The notes: generated by a model not told the origin, from the letters alone. DNA of 64,000 bases from Alcanivorax sp. 1008 (GCF_020667895.1 NZ_JAFMPS010000010.1:1-64000), one strand, 5' to 3'; positions 9,909-19,948 are shown, counted from the first letter of the stretch. Numbers and translations: made by a program.

Positions 9909-10724
9909 ATGCAAAAGCTGTTTTTGATTCTGATAGCGCTAACGCTGGCCGCCTGTGCCGGCAATCCGGCAGATAAACGGGAGCTGACCGAGGCCGAGCA
10001 TTACCGCGAAGCACGCAAGCAGCTCGACCGAAAAACCTTCCTCGACGCCATAGAGCAACTAGAGGAGCTGGAAGCACGCTTCCCCTATGGTGACTTTACC
10101 GAGCAGGCACAAATTGATCTTGTCTATGCCCGTTATCGGTCGCTGGACTATCCGGGGGCTACCGCTCAGGCAGAACGTTTTATCCGAACCTACCCGACTC
10201 ACGAGCACATAGATTACGTACTCTACCTGCGCGGCCTGGCTCACTATTACATGGACCAGGGGATGTTTGACCGGGTCTTCGGCAGTGACAAGGCGCCGCG
10301 GGACCTTGCCACCATGAAAGACGCGTTCCGGGATTTTGATGAGCTGGTGCGACGCTACCCGGACAGTGAATATGCCCCGGATGCCCGCAACAGGATGCTG
10401 TTCATCCGCAACCTGCTGGCCGAGCAAGAGATTATTGCTGCCCGTTACTATGCCCGGCGACAAGCCTATATCGCAGCAGCAAACCGAGCACAAGATGTTA
10501 TCCGCCACTTCCAGCAGACCAGCTCTGTGGAGGAGGCTCTGGCGATCCTGACAAAATCCTACCAGTCACTTGAGCAACCTGTACTGGCAGCCAAGGGTCG
10601 CGAACTCCTGAAGCAGAACTGGCCTGACAGTGAATGGCTGGAAGATGGTGAAGTAACCATAGAGTGGTGGCCGTCAGACGAACGCAATTGGCTATCATTG
10701 CTGACCTTTGACCTGCTTAAGTAG
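9909..10724 (+). CDS. bamD: outer membrane assembly factor BamD (lipoprotein)
   Basis: Essential lipoprotein of the BAM complex that inserts beta-barrel proteins into the outer membrane. The 271-residue product starts with a lipoprotein signal whose lipobox LAAC places the acylated Cys near residue 16. About five TPR-like helical repeats follow (for example the EQLEELEARFPYGDF and YPDSEYAPDARNR segments), as in ComL/BamD. Length and the divergent rluD neighbour match the family. A bidirectional terminator follows. Confidence 0.94.
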   Translation: MQKLFLILIALTLAACAGNPADKRELTEAEHYREARKQLDRKTFLDAIEQLEELEARFPYGDFTEQAQIDLVYARYRSLDYPGATAQAERFIRTYPTHEHIDYVLYLRGLAHYYMDQGMFDRVFGSDKAPRDLATMKDAFRDFDELVRRYPDSEYAPDARNRMLFIRNLLAEQEIIAARYYARRQAYIAAANRAQDVIRHFQQTSSVEEALAILTKSYQSLEQPVLAAKGRELLKQNWPDSEWLEDGEVTIEWWPSDERNWLSLLTFDLLK

Positions 10725-10741
10725 CCACTCTTGGAACGAAT

Positions 10742-10774
10742 ATAAAAAAGGCCGGTTTAACCGGCCTTTTTTAT
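10742..10774. terminator. bidirectional terminator between bamD and the PilZ-hydrolase gene
   Basis: A nearly perfect palindrome: arms of 16 bases (10742-10757 and 10759-10774) with core GGCCGGTT / AACCGGCC and A/T runs on both sides. It serves both convergent genes. Confidence 0.92.
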
Positions 10775-10786
10775 ATTTCGACAACC

Positions 10787-12076
10787 TCAACCGTAGATCT
10801 TGTGCAGCTTGCCTTCGCCCGCTACCTGAAGAAAGTAGGCATCATCCTTCAGCAACGCTGCAAAGCGCTCTGCCTCTGCGATATTGCCATGCTTGAACAG
10901 ACAGCGAAGATGTCCGGCATCGTCATAATCGAAAACCAGCAGCTCCAGCTTCAGCTCCGGCGAAGTCATGTAAAGCGTGCAATCACGGGCATGTTCTGCC
11001 AGCGAAAAGCCGGGGCGGTCTAACTTAAGCAGGCAGCCAAAGAAACTGACATCAACTACTTTAACCTCCTGATCAAAGCGGAACTGGTCGCCAATTCGCG
11101 ACTCACTGATAACCCGGCCACGAGTATTACACGGAGCCAAACGATCACTACGCCGCCGCTCCAGGCGATCGTAAGTTCCCTTCGGCATAACCCGAATACC
11201 ACTGACATTGCCGAGCGAGCGACCATTTAGAAATGCGGAGAACAACTCCAGAGAAACCTCTCGCTTTTCCAGCTGCGGCAAATGATCAGCACCATCAATC
11301 AAGACAAATGTTGAGTTGGGACACTTGCTGGAAAAAGCTGCGTTTTCCCATGGCAGAGTAAAACTATCAAACTCACCAGTGGTCACCAGCGTTTCACAGT
11401 TCGGGTAACCAAGCACACCCTCAACAGACAATAGACGCCGGCCATTGATCTTGTAACGCTCTCGCTCATTGTCATTGAGCGCTTTCATCTGTCGATAAAA
11501 AAGTTTACGCGCAGTGGGCGTAATACCCGTTTCTTTCAAGCGCTGATAATTAACCAGGTAGAGCACTACTGCCTGGCTAAACTCATCCATACGACCTTCA
11601 TCAAGCACCCGCACGGATTCGTCCACGAGCATGCGCCAGCTTTTTCTTGGTCGGGTGATGATGCCGGCAACAATTAGCTTGCCGGTCTCGGCAGGGTATT
11701 TGTAGGCAAAGGTACTGGCGATGGCAGATCCCAGTGACAACCCCATCAGGTGCACCTTGCCAAGCCCCATCGCCTGAACAAAGCCATATAGAAGATCTGC
11801 CAGATCCTCCATACCCAGATCAGGAGCAATCTGATCATTGCTACCCAACGAGGGCAAATCCACCAGAACTACCGGAAAATCATCGTAAATGCGCTCGACA
11901 CAGTATTTATAAGAGGTGAAGTTCTGAAATGCACCGCCGATAACCAGCAATGGCGGCTTGTGGTACTGAGCCGGGTCACTGAAAGCCAGATAATCGATTT
12001 TCCACGGCCCGACCCACATGGTCTGCGGGTCTGCTTTGATTGCGTTTCGGCTGTATGCCTGATACTTGATTTTCAT
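10787..12076 (-). CDS. alpha/beta hydrolase fused to a C-terminal PilZ domain (RhlA-like)
   Basis: The 429-residue product joins two domains. Residues about 20-290 form an alpha/beta hydrolase with nucleophile elbow GLSLGS and a His in DGADHLPQLE near the end. The DLPSLG strand and the DSFTLPWENAAF segment recall RhlA, which makes 3-hydroxyalkanoyloxy-alkanoates for rhamnolipids. Residues about 310-410 are a PilZ domain with RRRSDR and DVSFFG, the two c-di-GMP contact motifs. Start ATG 12076 has GGAGGG; a GTG seven codons upstream was rejected. I infer a c-di-GMP-responsive acyltransferase or esterase acting on hydroxyacyl or surfactant lipids; the substrate is not shown. Confidence 0.75.
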   Translation of the reverse strand: MKIKYQAYSRNAIKADPQTMWVGPWKIDYLAFSDPAQYHKPPLLVIGGAFQNFTSYKYCVERIYDDFPVVLVDLPSLGSNDQIAPDLGMEDLADLLYGFVQAMGLGKVHLMGLSLGSAIASTFAYKYPAETGKLIVAGIITRPRKSWRMLVDESVRVLDEGRMDEFSQAVVLYLVNYQRLKETGITPTARKLFYRQMKALNDNERERYKINGRRLLSVEGVLGYPNCETLVTTGEFDSFTLPWENAAFSSKCPNSTFVLIDGADHLPQLEKREVSLELFSAFLNGRSLGNVSGIRVMPKGTYDRLERRRSDRLAPCNTRGRVISESRIGDQFRFDQEVKVVDVSFFGCLLKLDRPGFSLAEHARDCTLYMTSPELKLELLVFDYDDAGHLRCLFKHGNIAEAERFAALLKDDAYFLQVAGEGKLHKIYG

Positions 12077-12218
12077 AGTTGGCTGCCCTCCACACACGGG
12101 CTGCGGGTTTTCTTTATTATTGTGTCCAACCTCAAAGCTCTCTCCCCGAGAAGCAAAAAAACGGGCTGGAGGTTGATTGTTACGGGAAAGGCAGGGCGCG
12201 TAAAGCGCTTGGGACCGC

Positions 12219-12224
12219 TATAAT
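12219..12224 (+). promoter_or_regulatory. -10 element of a proA promoter
   Basis: A perfect TATAAT lies 35 bases upstream of the proA start, in the gap between proA and the divergent PilZ-hydrolase gene. I found no good -35 at 16-18 bases. Confidence 0.4.
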
Positions 12225-12258
12225 CGTCGTCTTTATGTATCCCGGAGCAGCGTGTCCG

Positions 12259-13515
12259 ATGACGATTGAGCAGTATTTCCAGCAAATTGGCCAGCAAGCC
12301 CGAGCAGCAGCTCGGCACATGGCCCGTGCCACACGTGGCGATAAAGACCGTGCGCTAGCGGAGATTGCCGCCAGCCTGAAACGGCAGCGGACCGCCATTC
12401 TCGCCGCCAATAGCGCGGATATGGACGCTGGCAAGGCTGGCGGACTCGATGCCGCCCTGCTGGACCGGCTGGAACTGACCCCTGCCCGCTTTGAGGCCAT
12501 GATCGAAGGCCTCGAACAGGTCGCCGCGTTAGCCGACCCGGTTGGTGAAATCACCAACCTGAAGTACCGTCCAAGCGGCATTCAGGTGGGCCATATGCGC
12601 GTCCCTTTGGGGGTTATCGGAATTATTTACGAGTCCCGCCCTAACGTCACCATCGACGCTGCAGCGCTATGCCTGAAGTCCGGCAATGCTGCCATTCTGC
12701 GCGGTGGTTCGGAAGCGATTAACAGCAACAGAGCCATCGCCACCTGCATCAGCGAAGGCCTTACTGCTGCTGGCCTGCCTGGTACGGCAGTACAAGTTAT
12801 CGACACCACCGACCGCGCTGCCGTGGGCGAAATGATTAGCCGCCCCGAGTATGTAGATGTAATCGTGCCACGCGGCGGTAAGGGTCTTATTGAGCGCATC
12901 AGTCGCGAAGCTCGGGTGCCCGTGATCAAGCATCTGGACGGCAATTGTCATGTTTATATCGACGACCAAGCGGATATCGATAAGGCCATGGCCATCGCCA
13001 TCAACGCCAAGACCCACCGCTACGGCACCTGCAACACGATGGAAACTCTGCTGGTGGCCGAGGGAATTGCCGAACGGATTCTTCCCCAGCTAGCCAAAAC
13101 CTACATGGAAAAGGGGGTCGAACTGCGTGGCTGCCCCGCCGCCCGAACACTAGTAGCAAGCATGCAGGAGGCCAGCGAGCAGGACTGGGCAGAGGAATAC
13201 CTGGCGCCGATTCTGGCAGTAAAGATCGTCACGGATCTGGATCAGGCCATGGACCATATCGCCCGCTACAGCTCTGCCCACACGGAAAGCATTGTCACTG
13301 AGAACTTCACCCGCGCACGGCGCTTCCTGACCGAAGTGGACTCAAGCTCAGTGATGGTAAATGCTTCAACCCGCTTTGCTGACGGTTTTGAATATGGACT
13401 GGGCGCAGAAATTGGCATTTCCACCGATAAGATTCATGCCCGTGGACCGGTCGGACTGGAAGGACTGACCAGCCAGAAATGGATTGTCCTCGGCGACGGT
13501 CATGTCCGCAGCTGA
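12259..13515 (+). CDS. proA: glutamate-5-semialdehyde dehydrogenase
   Basis: NADPH-dependent reduction of gamma-glutamyl phosphate to glutamate semialdehyde, the second step of proline synthesis. The 418-residue product is the usual family length. It contains [10 protein letters not shown], the [11 protein letters not shown] segment, and the catalytic Cys in [14 protein letters not shown]. The start is placed at ATG 12259 ([10 protein letters not shown]) with CGGAG upstream; the open frame runs 60 codons further but that part is not family-like. proB is not adjacent. The end overlaps the nadD start by 14 bases. Confidence 0.95.
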   Translation: MTIEQYFQQIGQQARAAARHMARATRGDKDRALAEIAASLKRQRTAILAANSADMDAGKAGGLDAALLDRLELTPARFEAMIEGLEQVAALADPVGEITNLKYRPSGIQVGHMRVPLGVIGIIYESRPNVTIDAAALCLKSGNAAILRGGSEAINSNRAIATCISEGLTAAGLPGTAVQVIDTTDRAAVGEMISRPEYVDVIVPRGGKGLIERISREARVPVIKHLDGNCHVYIDDQADIDKAMAIAINAKTHRYGTCNTMETLLVAEGIAERILPQLAKTYMEKGVELRGCPAARTLVASMQEASEQDWAEEYLAPILAVKIVTDLDQAMDHIARYSSAHTESIVTENFTRARRFLTEVDSSSVMVNASTRFADGFEYGLGAEIGISTDKIHARGPVGLEGLTSQKWIVLGDGHVRS

Positions 13516-14179
13516 TACTAAAGAGGCAGTGCCGTTGATCCTGTTCGGCGGCACTTTTGATCCAGTGCATCGCGCCCATATAGGCGCTGCCCGAGCAGTC
13601 TCCAAAGCCCTTGGCAACGCCAAGGTATATTTTTTACCAAACTCAGTGCCACCCCACCGGCCTCAGCCAGCGGCGAGCGCTGAACAACGGCTGGCCATGC
13701 TGAAGATCGCCACCGAGCCCTACCCCGAACTACTTACCGATGACCGCGAGCTACGTCGGCCCGGGCCATCCTGGACCATCGACACCCTAACGGAACTGCG
13801 CGGCCATCACCCAGACAAACCACTGGTGCTCATCCTCGGCGCTGACAGCCTCGCCACTCTTCACCACTGGCACCGCTGGCAGGATTACCCGGCACTCTGT
13901 CACCTAGCCGTGCTGCCGCGCCCTGGCGCTGCCGAGCCAGTGAACGAAGTGCTTCAGGCATTCCCCACGACAGATGCAAGCCGCCTGCTTGACCACCCGG
14001 CGGGGCTGCGCTTGATGCTAAGCGCGCCATTTCTGGATGTGTCCTCTAGCGCCATCCGCCAGCGACTGGCCGAAAAAGACCACTGCACGTCCCTGGATGA
14101 TGCGGTGCTCGCACATATTAAGCAGCATGGCCTGTATACTGTCCCCAATGATGCCCGCCCAGATGATGAGGATTCATGA
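13502..14179 (+). CDS. nadD: nicotinate-nucleotide adenylyltransferase
   Basis: Transfers AMP to nicotinate mononucleotide, giving deamido-NAD in NAD synthesis. The 225-residue product has the nucleotidyltransferase signature GGTFDPVH near residue 15 and the C-terminal SSSAIRQRL, matching the family S-S-T-x-I-R motif. The ATG at 13502 lies inside the last codons of proA and an earlier in-frame TTG was not preferred. Its stop overlaps the rsfS start (ATGA), so proA-nadD-rsfS are probably translationally coupled. Confidence 0.94.
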   Translation: MSAADTKEAVPLILFGGTFDPVHRAHIGAARAVSKALGNAKVYFLPNSVPPHRPQPAASAEQRLAMLKIATEPYPELLTDDRELRRPGPSWTIDTLTELRGHHPDKPLVLILGADSLATLHHWHRWQDYPALCHLAVLPRPGAAEPVNEVLQAFPTTDASRLLDHPAGLRLMLSAPFLDVSSSAIRQRLAEKDHCTSLDDAVLAHIKQHGLYTVPNDARPDDEDS

Positions 14180-14535
14180 GCCAGACCAGCCCTACTCTCC
14201 TGCTCGACACCGTTGTTAATGCGCTCGAAGAAATGAAGGCGAAGAATGTCACCGTTCTGAATATCGGCGAGATGACAAGCCTGGCCGATCAGATGGTAAT
14301 CGCCAGCGGCACCTCTACCCGCCACGTCAAGGCCTTGGCCGACACCGTGCAGGAAAAGATCAAGGAAGCCGGGTTCATGCCGGTAGGTGTAGAGGGTGAA
14401 CAAAGCGCCGAGTGGGTTCTGGTGGACTTAGGCGATGTTATTGTCCACGTTATGCAAACATCGACCCGGGAGTACTACGACCTTGAACGCCTGTGGCGCA
14501 ATCCCGCTCACCACCCTGACCGTCAGGAAACCTGA
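14176..14535 (+). CDS. rsfS: ribosome silencing factor RsfS
   Basis: Binds ribosomal protein uL14 and blocks subunit joining in starved cells. The 119-residue product shows the whole RsfS fold, with the signature segments LADQMVIASGTSTRHVKALA, EGEQSAEWVLVDLGDVIVH and STREYYDLERLW. It is coupled to nadD by ATGA (14176-14179), and rlmH follows after 44 bases, as in most gammaproteobacteria. Confidence 0.95.
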   Translation: MSQTSPTLLLDTVVNALEEMKAKNVTVLNIGEMTSLADQMVIASGTSTRHVKALADTVQEKIKEAGFMPVGVEGEQSAEWVLVDLGDVIVHVMQTSTREYYDLERLWRNPAHHPDRQET

Positions 14536-14579
14536 TTGACGGTCATGGCAGGAAGCGCACTTGCTTTGCGGAACTCAGC

Positions 14580-15047
14580 ATGCTGGTAAGAGTACTGGCC
14601 ATGGGAACAAAAATGCCGAACTGGGTTGATGCGGGCGTGGAAGAATATCGCCGCCGACTTTCCGGTGATATTCGCATTGAGTTCGAGGAAATTCCCCTGC
14701 CAAAACGGCGCGGTGACACAGCAACACTAATTGCTGAAGAAGCTGTCGCCATTCGAAAGCGATTACAAAAATATCCAGCCATCCACACCGTTGCCCTTGA
14801 GGTGCTAGGCAAACAGATCGATACGCCACAGCTGGCCAAGAAGCTTCAGACCTTGCGTGACCAGAGTCAGGACATGGCACTACTAATTGGCGGCCCGGAC
14901 GGACTTGATGCGCAGCTATCCATGCAGTGCCACGAGCAATGGTCACTGTCCACTTTGACACTGCCCCACCCTTTGGTACGCATACTGGTGGCAGAGCAGA
15001 TCTATCGTGGCTGGAGCCTTCTCTCCGGCCATCCCTACCATCGATGA
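14580..15047 (+). CDS. rlmH: 23S rRNA (pseudouridine1915-N3)-methyltransferase RlmH
   Basis: SPOUT-class methyltransferase acting on Psi1915 of helix 69, a substrate made by RluD, which is also encoded in this window. The 155-residue product has the usual length. It includes the LLIGGPDGL knot loop and the conserved C-terminus ending with LSGHPYHR. It starts MLVRVLAMGTKMP, the standard RlmH opening. It immediately precedes mrdA. Confidence 0.95.
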   Translation: MLVRVLAMGTKMPNWVDAGVEEYRRRLSGDIRIEFEEIPLPKRRGDTATLIAEEAVAIRKRLQKYPAIHTVALEVLGKQIDTPQLAKKLQTLRDQSQDMALLIGGPDGLDAQLSMQCHEQWSLSTLTLPHPLVRILVAEQIYRGWSLLSGHPYHR

Positions 15048-15057
15048 TTTGACTGCT

Positions 15058-16935
15058 ATGCGCCTGCGCGATCGTCAAAGGGAAAGCCAAATCATCCAGA
15101 TGCGTCTTGTCTGGACATTAGTGTTCGTGGTGATCGTACTGGCCGCTCTGGTCAGCAGGATAGTCTGGCTGCAATGGGCTCAGCATGACCGGTTTCGAGC
15201 ACTCGCCGATCAGAACCGAGTACAAACTCAACCAATTGCTCCGCCGCGGGGTCTCATTCTGGATCGCCATGGTCGTATCCTGGCCGACAACCAGCCTGAC
15301 TTTTCCCTGGTGGTAATTCCTGAACAGCTGCGTGACATGGAGGCCGCACTTAGCGGCTTAAGGGAGCTGATAGATATTGATGAGGATCAACTGGAACGGT
15401 TCCGTGCCCAGCTCAGTCAGCGCCGCCGCCCATGGGAGCCGGTGCCACTACGCAGCCGCCTTACCGCTGAAGAAATTGCTCTAGTCGCCGAAGCACGTCA
15501 TGAGTGGCCCGGCGTGCGCATTGAGGCCGAGGCAATCCGCCACTATCCCTACGGCGAACTTTTTTCCCATGTAATTGGTTATGTTAACCGCATCAATGCA
15601 CAAGATATTTCTGCTATGGATGAGGCAACACTGGCTAATTACAGTGGCACCAATTTCTATGGCCGGGCAGGCATCGAACGACAATACGAAAGCATCCTGC
15701 ATGGCACTGTCGGCTACCGCAAAGCAGAAACCAACGCCCGAGGCCGTGTCCAGCAGGTGCTAGATGAAACGCCACCAATTGCAGGAGAAGACATCTCTCT
15801 TTTTCTCGATCTGGATGTCCAAAGAGCTGGCTGGAATGCCCTCGGCGGACGACGTGGGGCCGCTATCGCCATAGACCCCCGGGATGGTGGCGTACTTGCC
15901 TTCATCAGCCGCCCGGGCTTCGATCCGAATCTTTTTGTTACTGGCATTTCATTAAGCGATTATGGCGCCTACCGGGAGGATCCTGATCGCCCACTATTCA
16001 ATCGCGCGCTACAGGGTCAGTACCCACCAGGCTCAACAATAAAATCAATGATGGGGTTGGCTGCGCTCGAAGCGGGCGTCACCGACTGGCAACGTACCAT
16101 TCAGGATCCTGGCTTCTTCCGATTACCCGGCACGGAACGAGTATTCCGCGACTGGAAGCGTGGCGGCCATGGCAAAGTCGACCTGCACAAGGCTATCGTG
16201 GAGTCCTGTGACACATACTTTTACGATGCCAGTTTGAAGATGGGCATTGACCATATGTCTGACTTTCTCAGTTACTTCAATCTTGGCCGTCGAACGGGTA
16301 TCGATCTGCAGGGCGAACTAGCGGGCATTCTGCCCTCTCGTGAATGGAAACAAAGCGCAAGACGTAGCTCCTGGTTTCACGGTGACACGGTGAACACATC
16401 CATCGGCCAAGGCTATATGCTGACCACCCCACTTCAATTGGCCCAGGCTATGGCCATCAGTGCACGTCGTGGCAAGCAACACCCTCCGCAGGTAGCCATG
16501 GCAGCAACAGCAACGACTGAAGACAAAGATCTCATACTCAAAGATCCAAATAACTGGCAGCTTATGGAAGCAGCACTGACCGACGTTATTCATGGCGCGC
16601 ACGGTACAGCTCGTGCAGCCGGGCGAGGAGCAAAATACAAAATTGCAGGAAAGACAGGCACAGCGCAGGTATTCTCACTTGCCTCAGACGTCGAATACAA
16701 AGACCTGGATGTCAGCGAGCGATTGCGTGACCATGCGCTTTTTGTCGCTTTTGCTCCAGCGGACAACCCCGCTATCGCCGTAGCTGTGCTGGTAGAAAAT
16801 GGCGAATCCGGCGGCCGGGCCGCAGCGCCAGTGGCGCGAGCAATAATGGATGCCTGGCTACTTGACGGAAAGGGCAACCTGCGTGATTTGAGCAAGCCCC
16901 GTTTGTCCAGCACCGGCGGCGGAGAGTCTCCATGA
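15058..16935 (+). CDS. mrdA: peptidoglycan D,D-transpeptidase PBP2
   Basis: Class B penicillin-binding protein that cross-links peptidoglycan during rod elongation with RodA and MreBCD. The 625-residue product has a short cytosolic N-terminus, one membrane helix (about residues 16-37), the PBP dimerisation region and the transpeptidase domain. The active-site STIK starts at S326, SCD is the second motif, and KTGTAQ the third. I chose ATG 15058 rather than an in-frame GTG inside rlmH because the product then matches family length. Its stop overlaps mrdB as ATGA (16932-16935). Confidence 0.95.
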   Translation: MRLRDRQRESQIIQMRLVWTLVFVVIVLAALVSRIVWLQWAQHDRFRALADQNRVQTQPIAPPRGLILDRHGRILADNQPDFSLVVIPEQLRDMEAALSGLRELIDIDEDQLERFRAQLSQRRRPWEPVPLRSRLTAEEIALVAEARHEWPGVRIEAEAIRHYPYGELFSHVIGYVNRINAQDISAMDEATLANYSGTNFYGRAGIERQYESILHGTVGYRKAETNARGRVQQVLDETPPIAGEDISLFLDLDVQRAGWNALGGRRGAAIAIDPRDGGVLAFISRPGFDPNLFVTGISLSDYGAYREDPDRPLFNRALQGQYPPGSTIKSMMGLAALEAGVTDWQRTIQDPGFFRLPGTERVFRDWKRGGHGKVDLHKAIVESCDTYFYDASLKMGIDHMSDFLSYFNLGRRTGIDLQGELAGILPSREWKQSARRSSWFHGDTVNTSIGQGYMLTTPLQLAQAMAISARRGKQHPPQVAMAATATTEDKDLILKDPNNWQLMEAALTDVIHGAHGTARAAGRGAKYKIAGKTGTAQVFSLASDVEYKDLDVSERLRDHALFVAFAPADNPAIAVAVLVENGESGGRAAAPVARAIMDAWLLDGKGNLRDLSKPRLSSTGGGESP

Positions 16936-18074
16936 GCAATCACGAATATCTTCGTCAGCTACCTAGCCACCAGCGCGGCCCCGGCAATCTTGACCTCGCC
17001 TTTCGCTTGCACATCGACATGCCATTACTGGCGGGACTACTCGCCATAATGGGCTTCGGCCTGTTTGTGCTGTACAGCGCCGGCGGCGAGAGCATGGATC
17101 TGGTGCTACGCCAGCTAACCCGCTTTTTGGTCGGTTTCATCGTCTTGTTTGTTCTTGCTCAGCTCCCACCGCGTACGTTTCGCTTTTGGTCACCGGTACT
17201 CTATGGCATCGGCCTGCTCATGTTGATTCTGGTGCTGGTAATCGGCACAGAAGCCAAAGGTGCACAGCGCTGGCTTAGCCTGCCCGGCATAGGCCGTTTT
17301 CAGCCTTCAGAAATGATGAAGATCGCTGTACCGGCTCTGGTGGCATGGTTTTTCCGCGACCGTGCGCTCCCCCCTTCAATGGGCGACACTTTTGTTGCGC
17401 TAATGATAATTCTGGTGCCGGCCATGCTGATCGGTCGCCAGCCTGATCTGGGTACCGCCCTGCTAATCTCCATGTCGGGACTAGTCATTCTTTTTATGGC
17501 AGGTCTCAGCTGGCGAGTAATCGGAGCATCCGTGGCAGGCGCAGCTATTGCTGCACCATTGATGTATTTCTATGTGCTACATGATTACCAGCGCCGCCGC
17601 GTTGATACCTTTCTCAACCCGGAGGCCGACCCGCTTGGCGCCGGCTGGAACATCATCCAGTCAAAGACCGCTATTGGTTCTGGCGGCATTCAGGGTAAGG
17701 GGTGGCTAAATGGCACCCAGTCCCAACTCGACTTTCTGCCCGAGTCACATACAGACTTTATCTTCGCGGTATTGTCAGAGGAGCTGGGGTTGCTCGGCAT
17801 CCTGTTACTATTCGCTCTTTATCTGTTTGTTATCGGCCGCTGCCTATGGATCAGCTACCACGCTCAGGATCTCTTTTCACGCCTGTTTGGCGCGGGACTG
17901 GCCCTCACATTTTTTATCTATATTCTGGTCAATGTCGGGATGGTGTCCGGCCTGTTGCCGGTGGTGGGAGTTCCACTACCACTGATCAGCTACGGCGGCA
18001 CATCCATTGTGACCCTGCTGGCCGGGTTCGGCATTCTGATGTCCGTTCATACCCACCGGCGCCTCATGGGATAA
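16932..18074 (+). CDS. mrdB: peptidoglycan glycosyltransferase RodA
   Basis: SEDS-family polymerase that builds glycan strands in the elongasome, partnered with PBP2. The 380-residue product has about ten hydrophobic helices, GAQRWLSL followed by FQPSEMMK, the RQPDLGTALL segment, and the C-terminal GVPLPLISYGGTS signature. It is translationally coupled to mrdA and nine bases from mltB, so mrdA-mrdB-mltB-rlpA look co-transcribed. Confidence 0.95.
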   Translation: MSNHEYLRQLPSHQRGPGNLDLAFRLHIDMPLLAGLLAIMGFGLFVLYSAGGESMDLVLRQLTRFLVGFIVLFVLAQLPPRTFRFWSPVLYGIGLLMLILVLVIGTEAKGAQRWLSLPGIGRFQPSEMMKIAVPALVAWFFRDRALPPSMGDTFVALMIILVPAMLIGRQPDLGTALLISMSGLVILFMAGLSWRVIGASVAGAAIAAPLMYFYVLHDYQRRRVDTFLNPEADPLGAGWNIIQSKTAIGSGGIQGKGWLNGTQSQLDFLPESHTDFIFAVLSEELGLLGILLLFALYLFVIGRCLWISYHAQDLFSRLFGAGLALTFFIYILVNVGMVSGLLPVVGVPLPLISYGGTSIVTLLAGFGILMSVHTHRRLMG

Positions 18075-18083
18075 GGAGACTAC

Positions 18084-19100
18084 GTGAATAACCGGATTAT
18101 GATTTTCACACTCGCCGCCCTGATCTGGGGGGCCTCCGGCCCGGCCCTTGCGAGCTATGCCGAGCACCCGGAAGCCATCAAGGTAGCTGACGAACTGGCA
18201 GAGGAAGGACTGGACCGCGAACGTGTTATGTTGCTGCTGGGCGACGCTCAAAAACAGGAAAAAATACTTGAGCTCATTGCTCGGCCAGCTGAAAAAACCC
18301 TTACATGGGCGGACTATCGACGTCTATTTGTGCAGCCCGATCGGGTCGAGCAGGGCGTTGCATTCTGGCGGCAACATAAGGACACGCTGGACGCGGTGGA
18401 GGCATCTCATGGGGTGCCAGCAGAAATGATCCTTGCCATCCTTGGGGTGGAAACCCGCTATGGTCGTCACAAGGGCACTTACCGAGTTATTGATGCTCTG
18501 ACAACACTGGGATTTGATTACCCACCGCGCTCAAAGTTTTTCCGCGGTCAGCTAAAGGAGCTGTTCCGTCTGGAGCAAAAAGCCGGTATTGATATCAGCG
18601 AAGTAACCGGCTCCTATGCCGGCGCCATGGGATATCCGCAGTTCATTCCAACCAGCTACATTCATTACGCCATTGATCAGGATAATGACGGCCGCATAGA
18701 TCTGCTTGGTAACCCTGTAGATGCCATAGGCAGCATAGCCAACTACTTTAAAGTCCATGGTTGGCAGACTGGCCAACCGCTGGTAGCCCGTGCCCGAGTG
18801 CGGGGAGAGGCATGGCGCAAGCTAATTCAACCCCTCGACAAACCACGGACGACTCTGGGCGCAGCCAGGGCAGCTGGCGCTGTGTCCGTGCCCTGCGCGG
18901 AGAGCAACTTCTGCTTCACTGGTCTGGCCGACGATACACCGATTGCCCTGATAGAGCTGGAAGGAGAGCATGGCAGCGAGTTCTGGCTTACCACCAACAA
19001 CTTCTATGTAATAACCCGCTATAACCACAGTTACCTGTATGCCATGGCTGCCCATCATTTGGCTAAGGAACTGACCCAGCACCGCGGAGAGATTCGCTAA
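18084..19100 (+). CDS. mltB: lytic murein transglycosylase B
   Basis: Cleaves the MurNAc-GlcNAc bond of peptidoglycan, leaving anhydro-MurNAc. The 338-residue product begins with a Sec signal peptide ending near PALAS. The catalytic glutamate is E123 in LGVETRYG, followed by AGAMGYPQFIPTSY, typical of the MltB/SLT_2 family. There is no lipobox Cys, so this is a soluble periplasmic (SltB-like) version. The start is GTG at 18084 with an AAGGAG site. The stop TAA shares its last base with the rlpA start. Confidence 0.92.
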   Translation: MNNRIMIFTLAALIWGASGPALASYAEHPEAIKVADELAEEGLDRERVMLLLGDAQKQEKILELIARPAEKTLTWADYRRLFVQPDRVEQGVAFWRQHKDTLDAVEASHGVPAEMILAILGVETRYGRHKGTYRVIDALTTLGFDYPPRSKFFRGQLKELFRLEQKAGIDISEVTGSYAGAMGYPQFIPTSYIHYAIDQDNDGRIDLLGNPVDAIGSIANYFKVHGWQTGQPLVARARVRGEAWRKLIQPLDKPRTTLGAARAAGAVSVPCAESNFCFTGLADDTPIALIELEGEHGSEFWLTTNNFYVITRYNHSYLYAMAAHHLAKELTQHRGEIR

Positions 19101-19948
19101 TGAAAAAGCTGCTGTCACTTGCCTGCCTGCTAGTGGCAGGCTGCCAAACATCCCCTTATGCGCCACACGGATCAAGTGCGGAGGACAACGGCGCACCGGG
19201 TAGTGACCGCTACAGCATTCAACAAGACCATGCGCCGCAGGCAGATCGAGTGCGGATGCAGCAATTGCCACAGCCCACCCCAAAGCATGAGCCCCTCAGC
19301 CGTTATGGCAATGGTCCGACCTATCGAGTTTGGGGGGTCACATACGAAGTAATGGAGTCGTCAGAAGGGTACACCGAGGATGGCATCGCCTCCTGGTATG
19401 GCGCAAAGTTTCACGGCCACCGTACCTCCAGCGGTGAAACCTATGACATGTACCAGTTGAGCGCAGCCCACAAAACCCTGCCATTGCCCACCTGGGCGAG
19501 GGTCACCAATCTGGACAACGGCAAAAGCACCATTGTGCGGGTGAATGATCGTGGCCCCTTTCATCCTGACCGAGTCATTGATCTTTCCTGGGCGGCGGCA
19601 GTGAAGCTGGATATCGACCAACGCGGTACCGGACGGGTAAGAGTTGAGGCTCTCAGCACAGAACCTGCCAACCAGCCCCAGACCGTGGTCGCCGCCGCCA
19701 GCAGCCCCCCACCTGACGCCTCAGGCGTACTGTTCCTGCAAGCCGGCGCCTTCAGCCAGCAGGATAGCGCGATCAAGCTTGTCACGGACCTGAATAGGCG
19801 GTTCTCCTGGCCGGTAACGATTCACACTCGCAACGACATATACCGGGTGTGGATTGGCCCCTTTACAGATGAGCAGGAAAGACTTGCCGCCCGCCAGTCA
19901 TTAACTGACGCAGGCTACCCATCGCCGGTTAACGCCGTCGCCCCCTGA
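19100..19948 (+). CDS. rlpA: septal ring lytic transglycosylase RlpA family lipoprotein
   Basis: RlpA proteins cleave glycan strands lacking stem peptides (shown in Pseudomonas) and act at division sites. The 282-residue product has a lipoprotein signal with lipobox VAGC. A double-psi beta-barrel RlpA domain follows (GIASWYGAKFHGHRTSSGE, then VRVNDRGPFHPDRVIDLS), then a proline/alanine linker and a C-terminal SPOR domain (about residues 205-280) that binds denuded septal glycan. It starts in the last base of mltB. The -35 of the dacA promoter overlaps its stop codon. Confidence 0.94.
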   Translation: MKKLLSLACLLVAGCQTSPYAPHGSSAEDNGAPGSDRYSIQQDHAPQADRVRMQQLPQPTPKHEPLSRYGNGPTYRVWGVTYEVMESSEGYTEDGIASWYGAKFHGHRTSSGETYDMYQLSAAHKTLPLPTWARVTNLDNGKSTIVRVNDRGPFHPDRVIDLSWAAAVKLDIDQRGTGRVRVEALSTEPANQPQTVVAAASSPPPDASGVLFLQAGAFSQQDSAIKLVTDLNRRFSWPVTIHTRNDIYRVWIGPFTDEQERLAARQSLTDAGYPSPVNAVAP

